A stretch of 64,000 bases of DNA from positions 31,871 to 95,870 of the forward strand of contig JARKIF010000129.1 of assembly GCA_029378245.1 (NCBI GenBank), in the 5' to 3' direction. Made by a program: the position numbers and the translations under genes. The stretch comes from Roridomyces roridus (lineage: Eukaryota; Basidiomycota; Agaricomycetes; Agaricales; Mycenaceae). This document shows, in pieces, positions 17,948-29,211 of this stretch; position 1 is the stretch's first letter; the number at the start of each line of letters is the position of its first letter. The notes under the pieces were generated by a model. That model was not told where the DNA came from. It made no database searches and saw nothing but the letters and a program-made list of their open reading frames with translations.

Positions 17948-20824
17948 ATGTACATACCGAGCAGCAGTGAGCTTCCTCTCCCTCTTGTCCGCATAGTCAA
18001 ACGTGAGATTCCAGTGTTTGGCCCGCCAACGCCCAGCGCAACCTCTCATGCCTCCACCGCGACAGCCAAACAAAGTGGGTCCAAGGTCGTCGAGCCCGAG
18101 CCCGAGCGTGGACGTTCTCTATCGCGTTCCAGCTCGACATCGTCCTCGAGCTCAGCTGTTATGCTGCTCTCGCCCGACTCTGTCGACTCGGCCACGCTCC
18201 CCGGATACTTTCAAGGCACTTTCACTTACCCAGCGCCGCAAGCAGCTGTGGGTCAACCAAGCTCTACCACCTATCCCAGCGACTTTGCCGCTTTCAACAA
18301 AGAGTTGCAGTCGCATCTCAATCCCGTCCCGTCGCAGAAGGATGTGGTCAGTATGAAGCCGATATCGCAAGAGTGGCAAGGCTATCTCGCCGGCACTCCC
18401 GGCCTGTCGTTTGCAAACCACTCGCAGATGCCGTCGACGAGAGCAAGCAGTATTCCCTCGTACCCTGCTGGGATGGCTGCGACTGCGGTTCCGTACGGGT
18501 ACCCGTACCCTCCTTGGGGCCATCCTGCCTCCCAGCCACCGACAACACACCCTGCGCAACCTCCGATGCTGGCCAAGCCGGCTCAGCCTTGGCCGACGTG
18601 GCAGCCTGGTCCACCATTGGACCCACAACTCCTAACTCCATCGTTGCCCGAAAGCCCAGGTCTCTTCGGGCCTCGTACCCCCAGGGAACATCGTTACGAA
18701 GTGTCGGAGGGCAGTCCTGGGCTTTTTGGGCCCCGTAGTCCTAGCCCCGGGCGGTATTATACGGAGAGTGAGCTGTACCAGGTTCCACCCGGTGTGCCAC
18801 AGCCAGGTCTTTTCGGGCCTCATACTCCCGTGCAGTACTGCGAAACGGAATCGACAGTATCCAACACCCCGCGGCCGTTGAGCACTGTCTCCGAAGCCAC
18901 AGAGCCGCTTTCGCTTTCTCCCGTTAAGCTTCGCACTGCGGCGGCTGCTTCCTCCTCGCCCACAGACCTGCGTGGCCACTCTGTTGCTACTCCTGTGGTG
19001 ATCACTATCCCGAGCCGTACGGTTTCTCGTGCGAGCTCTGCTCAGTCATATTCTCCCCAACCAGCAGTCCCAGTGCAGGCGATTCCCGCCAACAGAACTC
19101 GCGGCCGTAGTCCTGGATCGACTCACAGAACTCGGTCGCGCAGCGTCTCTTCCTGGTACGACGCGGGTGCCGTGTCGTATGACCCGACCGTTGTGATTAG
19201 GACCCGTAGCAGGAGCTCGTCACGCTCCCGCTCCCGCACGCCACATGTTGTTATCGAGAGAAGCTCCCGCGTTCAAGTCAATTACGGACGGGTACCACCC
19301 CAAGCGCTTTCTCCGTCTGCGTCGAGTTTCGGCTCCCGCTCTCCGAGTGGTTCACCCCAGATTCTGCGCCAGCTTCCTCCTCCTACCGCGCGCACCGGCT
19401 CCCATCGCTCGTCGAGGACTCGCTCTGTGAGTCCGGGTCCGTATCCACCAGGGATGACGCCGCGAGTTGTCTATGAACGCTCGAGAAGCAGGTCGCCGTC
19501 TACGATTGGAACGCTTCATAGCCGTTCGCGTAGGCCCGTCGTTGTGCAGCCGGCACGCAGTCGCTCTAGGGGGCGGTCGAGGACCAGAAGCCCGCGTCCG
19601 GTTATCAACATCGTTCCGGCGTCGCCTCGTGACAGCCATTACTTCAGTCAACCGTCTGGTCAGCGGTATGGCTCGCCATCGCGCTCGTTTGGAGCCCCAA
19701 GTGCGAGAGTCTCGTATGCAGTGCCGCAGATGGTGAGGTCGCTTGTTTCCGCACCCGAGTCCATCTGCTAACCGTTGAATTGCAGAGCAAAGCCCATCGC
19801 AGCAACAGGGCTCCGAATCAAAGGAGTGTGCACCATGCCCACCGGCCACTCTCCCCTTCGACGGCTTCTTCGACTTCCAGCGCAGATATGCCGCCGCGAG
19901 TGGTGACTGGAATGACGCCGCCGCCAGCAGCAGCCGCATCAATGTTTTTACCTCCTGTCGGTACTCAGCCCATCCCGAATACTTTCCCGTATGTGCACCC
20001 TATTGGCTCTTCGGCTGCACCATACATGTCACAAGCTGGCCTGGGGTACATGCCATACATGGACTCATATGTGGAGTCGCCTCTTTGGACTCCCGTAGGC
20101 TTTGGAAGGCCCGCTCATGCGCAAGAGGCTTGGGCTTGGCCTGCTGGTGAACCTTACTATTCCCCTGTTCGTCACCCCCGCTTTTGGTTTGAAGACGGCA
20201 ATCTTGCCATCCGGGTGAGTAATGTATAGCCTTAATTCTCGAGCGATGTTCATGACGCCTACAGGTCGAGAACACGTTGTACAACCTCCATCGGTATCTA
20301 TTTGCGAAGAGCAGCACGTTCTCCGCCTACCAGTACCAGCTCGGCGGCACTCGTGAGCTCAAGGAAAATAAGACCGATTTCGACCGCCTTCTGTCCATCC
20401 TCTACCCTACGTGCGTCGCTTCTTTTTTCCCTTTCGGTTCACCTAACGGACGCTTTCGATATGTAGCGACTACGGTTCGCACCAGTGCAAAACGACGGAG
20501 GAGTGGACTTCTGTCCTTCTCCTCGCGAACAAGTGGGGCATGTGGGACATCCGGCGTCTCGCCATTAGTCAGCTGTCGATCTGCGCCGGCCCCGTCGACA
20601 AGATCGCGCTGGGGCACCGGTATAACGTCCAGGAGTGGCTTGGGCCGGCGTACATGGAGCTCACGATGCGCGGGCAGGCGATCTCTGCCGAGGAAGGTGC
20701 CAAGTTGGGTGTGGATGCTATGGTGCGGCTTGGGGCGCTCAAGGATGAGGTTTTCGGGAACCTTCCTGCGTTTGTTGATGAGGACAAGTTTAGTGATCTT
20801 TTTGCGCAAAAGTTGTATGTTTGA
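17948..20824 (+). CDS. BTB/POZ-like protein with SR-rich N-terminus
   Basis: Four exons (17948-19732, 19786-20214, 20265-20410, 20467-20824) join to 905 residues. The first 700 or so residues are disordered: Ser/Pro-rich, with three copies of PGLFGP(R/H)(T/S)P and a long stretch of SRSRSR dipeptides that resembles splicing-factor RS domains. The C-terminal ~220 residues are the BTB-like domain common in mushroom genomes: FWFEDGNLAIRVENTLYNLH, then LLSILYPTDYG, EWTSVLLLANKWGMWDIRRLA and GPVDKIALGHRYNVQEWLGP. BTB domains mediate dimerisation and can recruit cullin-3, but for this fungal class no partner is established. The RS region suggests, without proving, a nuclear or phosphorylated protein. 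Confidence 0.85.
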
Positions 20825-20993
20825 GAGGTGGGGAACGGGGAGAACATGTGTATATTTGTACAGTAGCCATATGCTTTCATCTTGCTAGCGATCTATCTTG
20901 TTGTACGTATATTCAATCCAAGGGCATTTGCTCAAAGGGAGGGAGGCAGATTAGATTGATAACGATACAATTGTACAAAAGCAGTGGTGACAT

Positions 20994-21733
20994 TCAAGGA
21001 GAGGAAATGGTGGTGCGCGGTTCCATCAGACGGCGGCGCAGACCCTCGGGGTCAACGACCTTTTGCACGATCCACGGCATCTCCACCTCGGTGGTGACCT
21101 GCCTATTGACATGCACCTCGAGAGCACCCCGGCCCTCGAGTTCCAGCGCGCGCTTCTCCTGCAAGTAATCCGCTTCCTCTGCAAACGCGTCGCTGCTGAA
21201 GCAGTTAAGCGCGCCAAAGTTGATGGGCGAGCTAGGGCGCGAGGTGAGGTTGAGGGGACTGGAAGGGCGCGAGAAAAGGGCCAGGGGACTTGACGGGCAG
21301 GATAAACAGCCGTTGGAGAGGAGGGGGGAGCGGGGGATGGGGCGGATGATGGTGCGCGTCATGATGGTGGTGCCTTTGTCAAAGACATCGGTTTGGTGGA
21401 TGGATTTGGGGTCGAGGGAGTCCTCGTCGAGGGTGATGGAGGATTGTAGGGAGGTTGGAGGGGTGGATGTCTCCTCCTCCTCCTCCTCTAGGGAGGAAGA
21501 GAGCGAGTCCGAGTCGGACGCGGCGAGAGTGGGTTCCTCGTATGTGATCCAGGAGATCGGCGTAGCTGGCTCAGCGATATGGGAGGCCATAGACGCGACT
21601 TCGTCGTCGTCGTTGCCACCAGTTCGGATGGTGAGATTCAGTCGGTTGGACTAGAGTTCGAATGAGGGACACGTGGGCAATGAAGAAGAGAAGAACCTAC
21701 ACGTCTCGTTGGATCAAACCTCTGCGAGTCCAT
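20994..21733 (-). CDS. Small acidic protein of unknown function
   Basis: Two exons (21733-21701 and 21650-20994) join to 229 residues. An acidic run (SSSLEEEEEE) lies in the N-terminal third, and RPSSPL-type Ser/Pro repeats occur in the middle. The C-terminus (VEMPWIVQKVVDPEGLRRRL) is the most protein-like part. No domain is recognised. It converges with the BTB gene, with about 170 nt between stops. Confidence 0.6.
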
Positions 21734-22835
21734 GATTTCGAGGCGAGCGGCGTCCATAATTCAAGTGCAGCGACTGTGTTTGAGGATACGAGAGACGAGT
21801 TGGCCGCCATTTATACTCCACCGGTAGGGACGGTGGCACGGGCCTCTTTGGCGCACTTGCCAGATTCAGAAAGCAGCTCGACATTGTTCGTCGTCCAGAG
21901 CCGAAGCCATTGATCGCCAGTGGCCAGGCATTGTGCGTTCGACTGCTTTGTCCCTCACGGGCCAAAGCTACTGAAAACGTGCTGGAAAGTGGCCCCGTCC
22001 CTTTGTCCCTTGAGAACACGATTTGCTGCCGATTGTACGTTGCACCCGTGCTTGGGCCATCTGCAGACACGCGAACAGGTTATTCGATCTACGCGCTTCT
22101 TGGCAGCAATCCGGGCTCGCCGGAGTCCGCGATTCAGGTTTCCGCCGAAGATTGGGACCACTGGCAGACAGTGGCAGTGGCTAAGATCGTACCTGCGTGC
22201 AATATTAAATTCATTCGGCGAAGTTGTTCTTTGGGCTCGGGTGCACCATCGCGTTTTGTCGTAGTTTTCATGTACGTTCAATTTCGCAGCCAGAGGCAGA
22301 GTCTTGTTTCAGTATGCCGCGTTTACTGGGAGGAGCGGGTTGGGAGCGGGCATCAAAACGGTTTTTTCCGCCTTCAACTGTCACCGCCACCCCGCTCTCT
22401 CCATTGCTCCGACCAGCGTAAAGATCGGCCAAGGATGCCACTGGCAGAAGACGCTTGTCGCTCCTCTTTGATTCTGAATGTGAATGGATAGCGGTCGCAA
22501 ACCAGTCCACAGCCTTGTCCCATAACAACCTCGCGCTTCTCGGCCAGCAAGTTACATGGTTAGGCGGCGTTCTCAGGTTTTCAAATGCGGAAAGATGTGG
22601 AGCGGCCCTGTATTCCATGGCGAGGATATCCTAGGGATGGCCTCGACGACGACAACGACGACGAAGCGATCAAACGGGGATTCTTGGCTGGAATGAAATT
22701 GTGCTGCGCATTACGATCGGGGAAGTCAAGCTCGTTAACAATTCCACCACCTACTGCTCCTGGAAACCCATTCGGAAGCCGGGAAGGGTAATTGAAACCA
22801 CCGGGATAAGAGCCTCGCCCCAGACCTCAGCCCGC
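21734..22835. other. 1.1 kb without a recognisable gene
   Basis: Several frames of 100-190 codons overlap on both strands, but none shows a domain, paralogue or coherent splice chain. It serves as the upstream region of the gene at 22972. Confidence 0.4.
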
Positions 22836-22846
22836 TATATAAAAGG
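22836..22846 (+). promoter_or_regulatory. TATA box
   Basis: TATATAAAAGG lies 126 nt before the ATG at 22972. A pyrimidine-rich leader follows, so the start site is probably near 22870. Confidence 0.6.
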
Positions 22847-22971
22847 TTTTACCGTCCAGTGCAAACTCCACTTTAATTCTTTCTTCAACTCAGCTGCGCC
22901 TTTTCCCTTCGACCTTCTCCTGCGCAGCTTCCACTTTATTTTTCTCCACCACTTCTTTCTTATCGACCAAG

Positions 22972-23624
22972 ATGACCCGCGAATTCAAGCATGCCCTCAA
23001 GGTTCGTCCCAAGTCCTTGCTGCTTTGCGTTGGCTTATTGTCGCAGCTCCAGCGCCACCAGGGTGTTCACAGGGTTGACCTCCCGCAGTCGTTCCTCGAT
23101 GTCGACTCGGAGACGGAGGCTTCCTCTATTCCCCGTGTCGAAATCAGAGCCGCACACGACTTGGACGACTCTGACGACGACGCGCAATACATCCTGATCT
23201 ACCCCGATAGTCCCTTCTACTCGCCACCCACCCCACCTGCAGCCATGCCCGTCTTCAACCCCCTTCCCGCGAGCCACAGCTTCTTTTCGTGCCAGGCGCT
23301 GGAGACAGCCGTTGATCCCTGCCGCCTCGCCGCTGAGCTGTTTCACCTCGAGATCTTCCGCACCAAGCTCGAGCGTATCGCTTCAGTGGACTACAATGGC
23401 TTCGACGAGGGAATGCTCCTCCAAGCGTCATCCCCGATCCGGCGTCGTCCGACCACCTCGCCGCTGCTTATCAGGTCTTTTGAACGTCCGGAAGCTGACG
23501 TGCCTGAGGACTCTAACGATGTGCCGGTGAGTTTGCTTTTCTTCTCATTGTTGCTCTGTGACTTATGCGTTTCTAGTCCCCCTTGGGCACCTTGGCATGG
23601 CGTCGCCCACGTATCTGGATCTAG
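22972..23624 (+). CDS. Small protein of unknown function
   Basis: The model has a clear intron at 23527-23576 and an optional stop-free 60-nt intron at 23002-23061, giving 200 or 180 residues. The short first segment MTREFKHALK would join to GVHRVDLPQSF if the first intron is removed. The middle has an acidic DDSDDDAQY patch and prolines, and the last exon adds SPLGTLAWRRPRIWI. No family is recognised. A good TATA box suggests a strongly or conditionally expressed gene. Confidence 0.6.
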
Positions 23625-23767
23625 AATATAATACATACATTATTTCACGACCTATGCAGTATTGTAGAATTTCCAATTGTAACACTTGTTCTAATATTTA
23701 CTGGTGCGACCACACGGTCCGCAGTGTTTGGTGTTTGTAAACAAGATCTACCTTCCTTCCGCGTGCC

Positions 23768-25402
23768 ATGATCCTCGGGGACGATGACTCTGGCAAAGTC
23801 TCAGAGTCGACGCCGTTGCTGGGCGAGACCAGTGGCACGTCCGTGGTGGTGACGGCACCGGTGCCCCCTCCAGCGTATGCACCACCGGCATCACCAAACC
23901 ATTCAGCTATTTATGCCACGGACGTCGATGTCGAGCCTATCGTTAGGAGCAGGTTCTGGCGCGCGTTCCTTATCGCGTTGGGGATGTGGCTTCTCGCGTG
24001 TGTGCTTTTGGGTACCGTCTTGGACGATGTTGATGTGAGTATGGCTCTCATTTACACCTCGGTACAACTGACGCGTCTAAGGGCATCCAGTCTCTATGGA
24101 ACCGCAAGTATCCCACTATACCCGACGTCAAGATGGATTGCATGAATTCACGGGCCGACCAACACCACCAGAACCCTATACACTCTGCTTTTCCCTACTC
24201 GACCGACACCACTTTCAGCATTCCTGTCGGCCCCGAGGCGTTCTTGTTGTTTTCGCGAGGTACATTGTCGGCGGGGACGCTGAGGGTTGTCGCCGCTCCT
24301 GCCACGAGCGACTCGTCGGATGCAGTGATCCAGATCAAGATGCACTATTTCGTCAAGAAAATCCGAGACCAGGCACAGGTCTGTTTAATCGGGCGCAAGA
24401 CTGGCGAATGGGGCGTTGCTATACTTGTGCGTGTTTCTGTCTTGCTTCAGGCGCCAGTTTTTTCGATCGTACAGACACCGAAATTCTGGTTCAGTCCATC
24501 ACGCACTGAGCATCTGTTCTTCGACCTGGTGTTGGCGCTCCCCCAGACCAACTCGTCCGTCTACGTCAATGGCCTTGTAACCGACCTCCACAACTTTGAG
24601 CAAGTTGTTGAAGCACCGCTACAAGTCGGTCATCTTTCCATCCAGGGAACCAATGGGGGTATTCGCACGAAAACTCTTGAAGCTCAAAATGCGACTCTTG
24701 TGACGACGAATGGTGAGATTTCGGTGGATGTGCGTCGCCTTTTCTGACTTTGGTTCCAACTGACGGGTGGTTTACAGAACCTGATTAGTCGAAGGACTAG
24801 AGTGGTCACCTCGAATGCTGCTATTCTGGGAACGGTCAAAGCTGTAGACTCTGTCGACTTGCACACGAGTAATGGGCCAATACGGGTGGATGTTGACCTC
24901 GACGCGGGAAACAGCACCACGACCAAGGGCGTAACCATCCAGACCAGCAACGGGTGTGTGCACTCTTTCGAGTCTGGGTCTCGCATTGATCGGCTGTAGC
25001 GTTATACAGTCATCCGTTCGTCTGAATGGCACGAACGCGACTTCTAGTTTTCACGTCAAACACATCACAACAAACGGTCAGGTGGTGGCTAAGATTGCCA
25101 GCCTACCGCTCGACGCGAAATTGCAAGTTATAGCGAGCACGTCCAACTCGCCTGTCGTGCTCAGCCTGCCTTTGACCTACGAGGGAGACTTTAGGGCTTA
25201 CGGCAATGATGGCATCGGTGTCAAGCCGGTTGATCCTCTCGAACGTGACCCAGCGGGGAAGGGGAGGACGTGGGACTTGGATATGGGTGTTTTGAGGATG
25301 AGCTTGATGAGTGGCAGCGTGTCTTGGGATAGGAAGAACATGCATCGGGGGAGTGCCATTGCTGCGACGGAGGATGGGCCTGCTACCATTTATTTCTCAT
25401 GA
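23768..25402 (+). CDS. Single-pass membrane protein with DUF4097-like beta ectodomain
   Basis: Five exons (23768-24034, 24082-24426, 24475-24729, 24778-24953, 25000-25402) join to 481 residues. The cytosolic N-terminus carries a dileucine sorting motif (ESTPLLGE) and a proline-rich stretch. It is followed by one hydrophobic segment (FLIALGMWLLACVLLGTVL) and then a long repetitive domain of short strands such as GHLSIQGTNGGIRTKT and VVTSNAAILGTVKAVDSVDL. This resembles the DUF4097/adhesin beta-helix common in basidiomycete surface or vacuolar proteins. A type II orientation is inferred. Substrate and role are unknown. Confidence 0.7.
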
Positions 25403-25884
25403 CTTTTGTATTATCAGTATGCTAATATCTTTATTCCCAGATGAACTGTGAGACGGAGGGAGCTGCCTGCAGGTTCAGTCCTGGTTATGGGATGGGAATG
25501 TTGCGGCTGTTGGTGAGGGCAGCAGGTTGGGTCGATCTCGGCTGGTCATGAGACCTCACGAGACTCATCGCGCAGACGACGAGCATCAAAAATGATAATT
25601 GCCTGCCAGGCTATCAAGGGCTATCAGTGCCCTCGACCCGACGCGTTCCTGTCCGCGGAACGGGCTCAACACCGGAAGTAGATGAAAAAAGTAATATTCT
25701 GCACCATTTAGCATGCCAATTTCCTTGCTTTCTTCTCTTGAGGATGCCTGAAATACGTGGCAGATTGTGTCTAGCAGATGGTCCCAGATGTCGCGTTCGA
25801 GTGAACGCGGCGGGTTGAGCTTGAATCCACTATTTACCGCGTGATTGCCATGTGGCTTTGATCTCGGCTTTCCTCCCCTCCCTC
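25403..25884. other. Intergenic, no gene seen
   Basis: This is the upstream region of the Rho GEF gene. It has one ACGCGT site near 25638. No supported coding sequence. Confidence 0.5.
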
Positions 25885-28800
25885 ATGGAACCCCCGCCTC
25901 CTGCCCCGCCGCCGCGCTCTCCTCTGCGGCCACTACCGTCGACGACGCCAGAAACGACGGCGGTGGCTGTGGAGCTGTCCTTGACCCCGGCTGCCACCGA
26001 CTCTCCAGTCATATCTAAACGCCAGCACGCACTACATGAGCTCCTCTCGAGCGAGCGCGCCTATGCTTCAGATCTTGCTCTCGTTCTCGAAATATACATC
26101 CCTCTTGGTTCGTGTGCTATGCAATACCTACACGCTCCGTCTGACCTGCATGACCAGCCCAGGGCCCCATGACGATCGAAGATATTCGTACCATCTTCGG
26201 TAACATTGCCGACCTCGCTGAGCTCTCAGATATCCTCTGTGAAGCTCTCGAGCAGACTATTGGCAGTGCCCTCGTCGATGGAGACGCTACAGACGATCGT
26301 ATAGGCGGCCTTTTCTTGCGACTAGCGCCAGAGCTCGAAGCCCCGTACAAACAGTACATCACCCGACATCCCTCGGCAATTGCGCGTCTGGCCGCTTTAC
26401 CTCCATCCCCCGAACTCACCGCATACCATACCGACACGAAAGAAAAGGCCTCAGGTCTATCGCATGCTTGGGACCTCGCCTCGCTACTAATCAAGCCCAT
26501 CCAGCGGTTGCTCAAATACTCATTATTACTCGCTGCTATAATAGACGCTACCGCTCCTTCACATCCGGATCGCGCAAATCTCTTACTGGCCAGAACGGCC
26601 ATGGAAGAGGTTGCACATGCCGTCAACGAGGGTCGCCGTCGCGCCGAGGTTGTCAAGGAGGTGCTATCGGCTCCTAAAAGACCGCCAGCGGTGTTACGGA
26701 TGAAATCACTACGCGCCCCTGCAGCTGCTCCGGGAGATGACCCTGCTGAACCCAACTCGGAGGTGGCACGCGTCGCACGCATGGCTGCCGAGTTGGCCCG
26801 GATCGACGTCTTTGCCGCCCAGCTTGCTAGGCACGCTCAAGAATGGGCGAAAGGCGCTTCCACTACTGCTGATGGCCTCTTGCGCTGGGCACGCGCATTC
26901 GGTGCTGCCATTGGCCTCACACCCAACGTCCGAAGCGAAGCGTTCGACGCCTTTATCACGACGCTCACCGAACAAATCCTCCCCTCTGCTGCTGCTCTCA
27001 TGCCCGGCATCGCTACAGAAATTCTAGCTCCGCTTGCCAAGCTCGTTGCCAGTGCCCAAGGCCCGCGTCAACTAATTGCGAGCATGCAAGAGCACCAGCC
27101 GTTACACCATCATCTTCTCACCATGCCTGTATCTCCGCGAAATAGACCGCCGCCCGCGCTCCTTGCCGCCTCGACACACTACCTCGCGTTACGCGTCCAA
27201 CTCGCGGCCGAGCTCCCCGCGTATCTCACGCTGATGCACCAAGGGCTTGCGGCTCTTGTACGTGCGCTTGCAGCGTTGCAGGCACGGTACTGGGAGGACG
27301 TTGCTCGGTCATGGGCTGGGCTCTGGGATATGCTGCGAGTGGAGGGAGAGCGGAATGCAGGTGCTGCAGAGACGGTAGCGGTCTGGCGGGCGCGTTGGGG
27401 TGACGTGGATCTGGGGGTGCAGAGTCTGGCGATTACGCGGATGCCACGCGCGTCGTTGGGTCAGGGACTGACGCCAGCAGAGTCCCTTGCAAGGGGATAT
27501 GCGCTTGATATCAATTTCCCGTCTACGCCGACTACGTCGAGGAGTAGCGGGGAGAGTCCGACGTCGTTCCCGTACTCGGGCAGCCCCGCGTCCCCTCCGT
27601 CGTCGTTTACGTACGGGGATTCGCCGGTTTCACCTCGCGATAAATCGAACGACCGCAAGTCAAAGGGCTCGTCTTCGGCTTCGGTGCATTCGAATGGTAG
27701 CTCGTCGGGCCGGGCGGCGGGAGTTGCTGCGATTCTAGGGGCGCTGGGGCCGGCGCAGTTGCCTCCAGTTAGTCAGGTGACGAATGTCAGCGGTCCGTTT
27801 CCACTGCAGGTGCGTGTTTCCCCCTCTTTCCCTCTTGGTTCTGAAAATATGTGGCAGGCTCGAGCGGGTAGGCCACGAGGTGGCAGTGATGCGACGGCCC
27901 GTGATGGTGGTGGGTTCCCTGGTTGGAACGAGCGGGGAAAGAGCCCTGCGCGGCCGGGAACAGCAACATCGCCCAAGAGCCCGTTGCGGAATGGGAGAAA
28001 CAGTCCGACTCCGACGATGCAGACTTCGCGGACGGCTAGAACGGCAAGGGAGGACCCGGCCGAGTTTGGGGCGTTTGTGGCGGAGATGGGATGGGGTGAT
28101 TATGGGGGAATGGTCTTACCGCCAAGGAAGGAGCGGGACGAGGCGCGGGAGAGGGAAAAGGCGAGAGAAAAGGAGAGTAAGAAGGAGAGGGAGCGGGAGG
28201 CAAAGGAGGCAAAGGCGAGGGAGAAGGAGAGAAAGAAGGAGGAAAAGAAGAAGAGCGAGAAGAGTCAAGCGTTGAAGGAGAGGGAGGCGGCGAGGACAAA
28301 GTTGGCGCTGCTGGAGGCTGCGGGGTACGCTGCGCCAACACGATCAAAGAACAAGTCTACATCGGATCTGTCCAAGAAGGATGGAGACAAGAGGACGCGT
28401 TCAAAAGACCACCTGGAGCGTCGGGCGAGCGACTTGACGAATGGGTTGACCAGTAACACCTACGCTGCGTCGAGCCATTCGAACGGCAAGCGACCATCCT
28501 CCTCTCGGGGACAGCCCTGGGGCGATAAAGATCCGCCAGCCTCTTTGACACGTCAAAGGTCTCTCCAGTCGACCCTTCTTGGGGACGCCGAAGACGATGG
28601 CAGGTACCCAGAAGAAAAGCGTCGAACGCGTGACTCGGACGTGTCACGACGGCAGACGTGGCTCGTCGCGCCAGCCTTGTACACGTGCCGTGTCGTACAC
28701 CCATGTACCCCTCCCGCCGCGGTCATGTATTTTGGCTATCCGTTCTTCGTTCTGGAAGAACATGCGTTGCTGGGTGTGTTGCACGAGGCGGGGCACCCCG

Positions 28801-28928
28801 GAACGCATCCACGGCTTCCTTTGTATGTCGACGAGGGAGAGGACTGCCTTTTACTTTGTCGGGATGCCGCGGGCGAAGTCGGCTGGGCGCTCGCCAGTTT
28901 CCTCGCACCCATTGGGGAGGCGGACTGA
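25885..28928 (+). CDS. Dbl-BAR-SH3 Rho guanine-nucleotide exchange factor (Tuba/Gef3-like)
   Basis: The ATG at 25885 starts a proline-rich leader. Intron 26108-26157 joins it to the DH domain, which opens RQHALHELLSSERAYASDL and ends LIKPIQRLLKYSLLL. A stop-free 48-nt intron at 27810-27857 is likely, giving about 981 residues. A helical BAR-like region follows the DH domain (residues ~270-500). A long charged coiled stretch rich in KEKERE comes next. The C-terminal ~85 residues resemble a divergent SH3 (ALYTCRVVHPCTPPAAV, then CLLLCRDAAGEVGWALASFL). DH domains load GTP onto Rho-family GTPases and BAR domains bind curved membrane. Together they suggest a cortical Cdc42/Rho regulator. Confidence 0.85.
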
Positions 28929-29211
28929 GAATCTAATGAAATGTATGTTTTGTACTTACGCGAATCGTTGTAATCGTAATGTTTTTACGCTGTTTTTCAC
29001 TTTTTTGTTGGGCGGAACGCATTTGTAACATTATAATACCTGCATCTTTATAGAAAATTACATCTTGTGGAGGATTAGACAACTTGTGCACAACCCAAAT
29101 GCCCCAATCATCTGTATTTGCATCGCTGAGCAGGTGTATTAGATGCACATGCCGGACGCGTCCTCTGTTCCAGAGGGCTCCAGGAAAAATGCTCGAAGCG
29201 TTGCCGTGGTC
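28929..29211. other. Convergent intergenic spacer
   Basis: AT-rich 3' flanks of the Rho GEF gene and the mitochondrial protein gene. One ACGCGT site lies near 29157. Confidence 0.5.

Noticed and set aside
21910..22491. 193-codon plus-strand frame as a gene
   Set aside because: No domain, no splice partner, and overlapping frames of similar length occur on both strands.
25852..25884. Upstream start of the Rho GEF at 25852
   Set aside because: That codon is GTG. The first in-frame ATG is 25885, and the nearby ATG at 25850 is out of frame.
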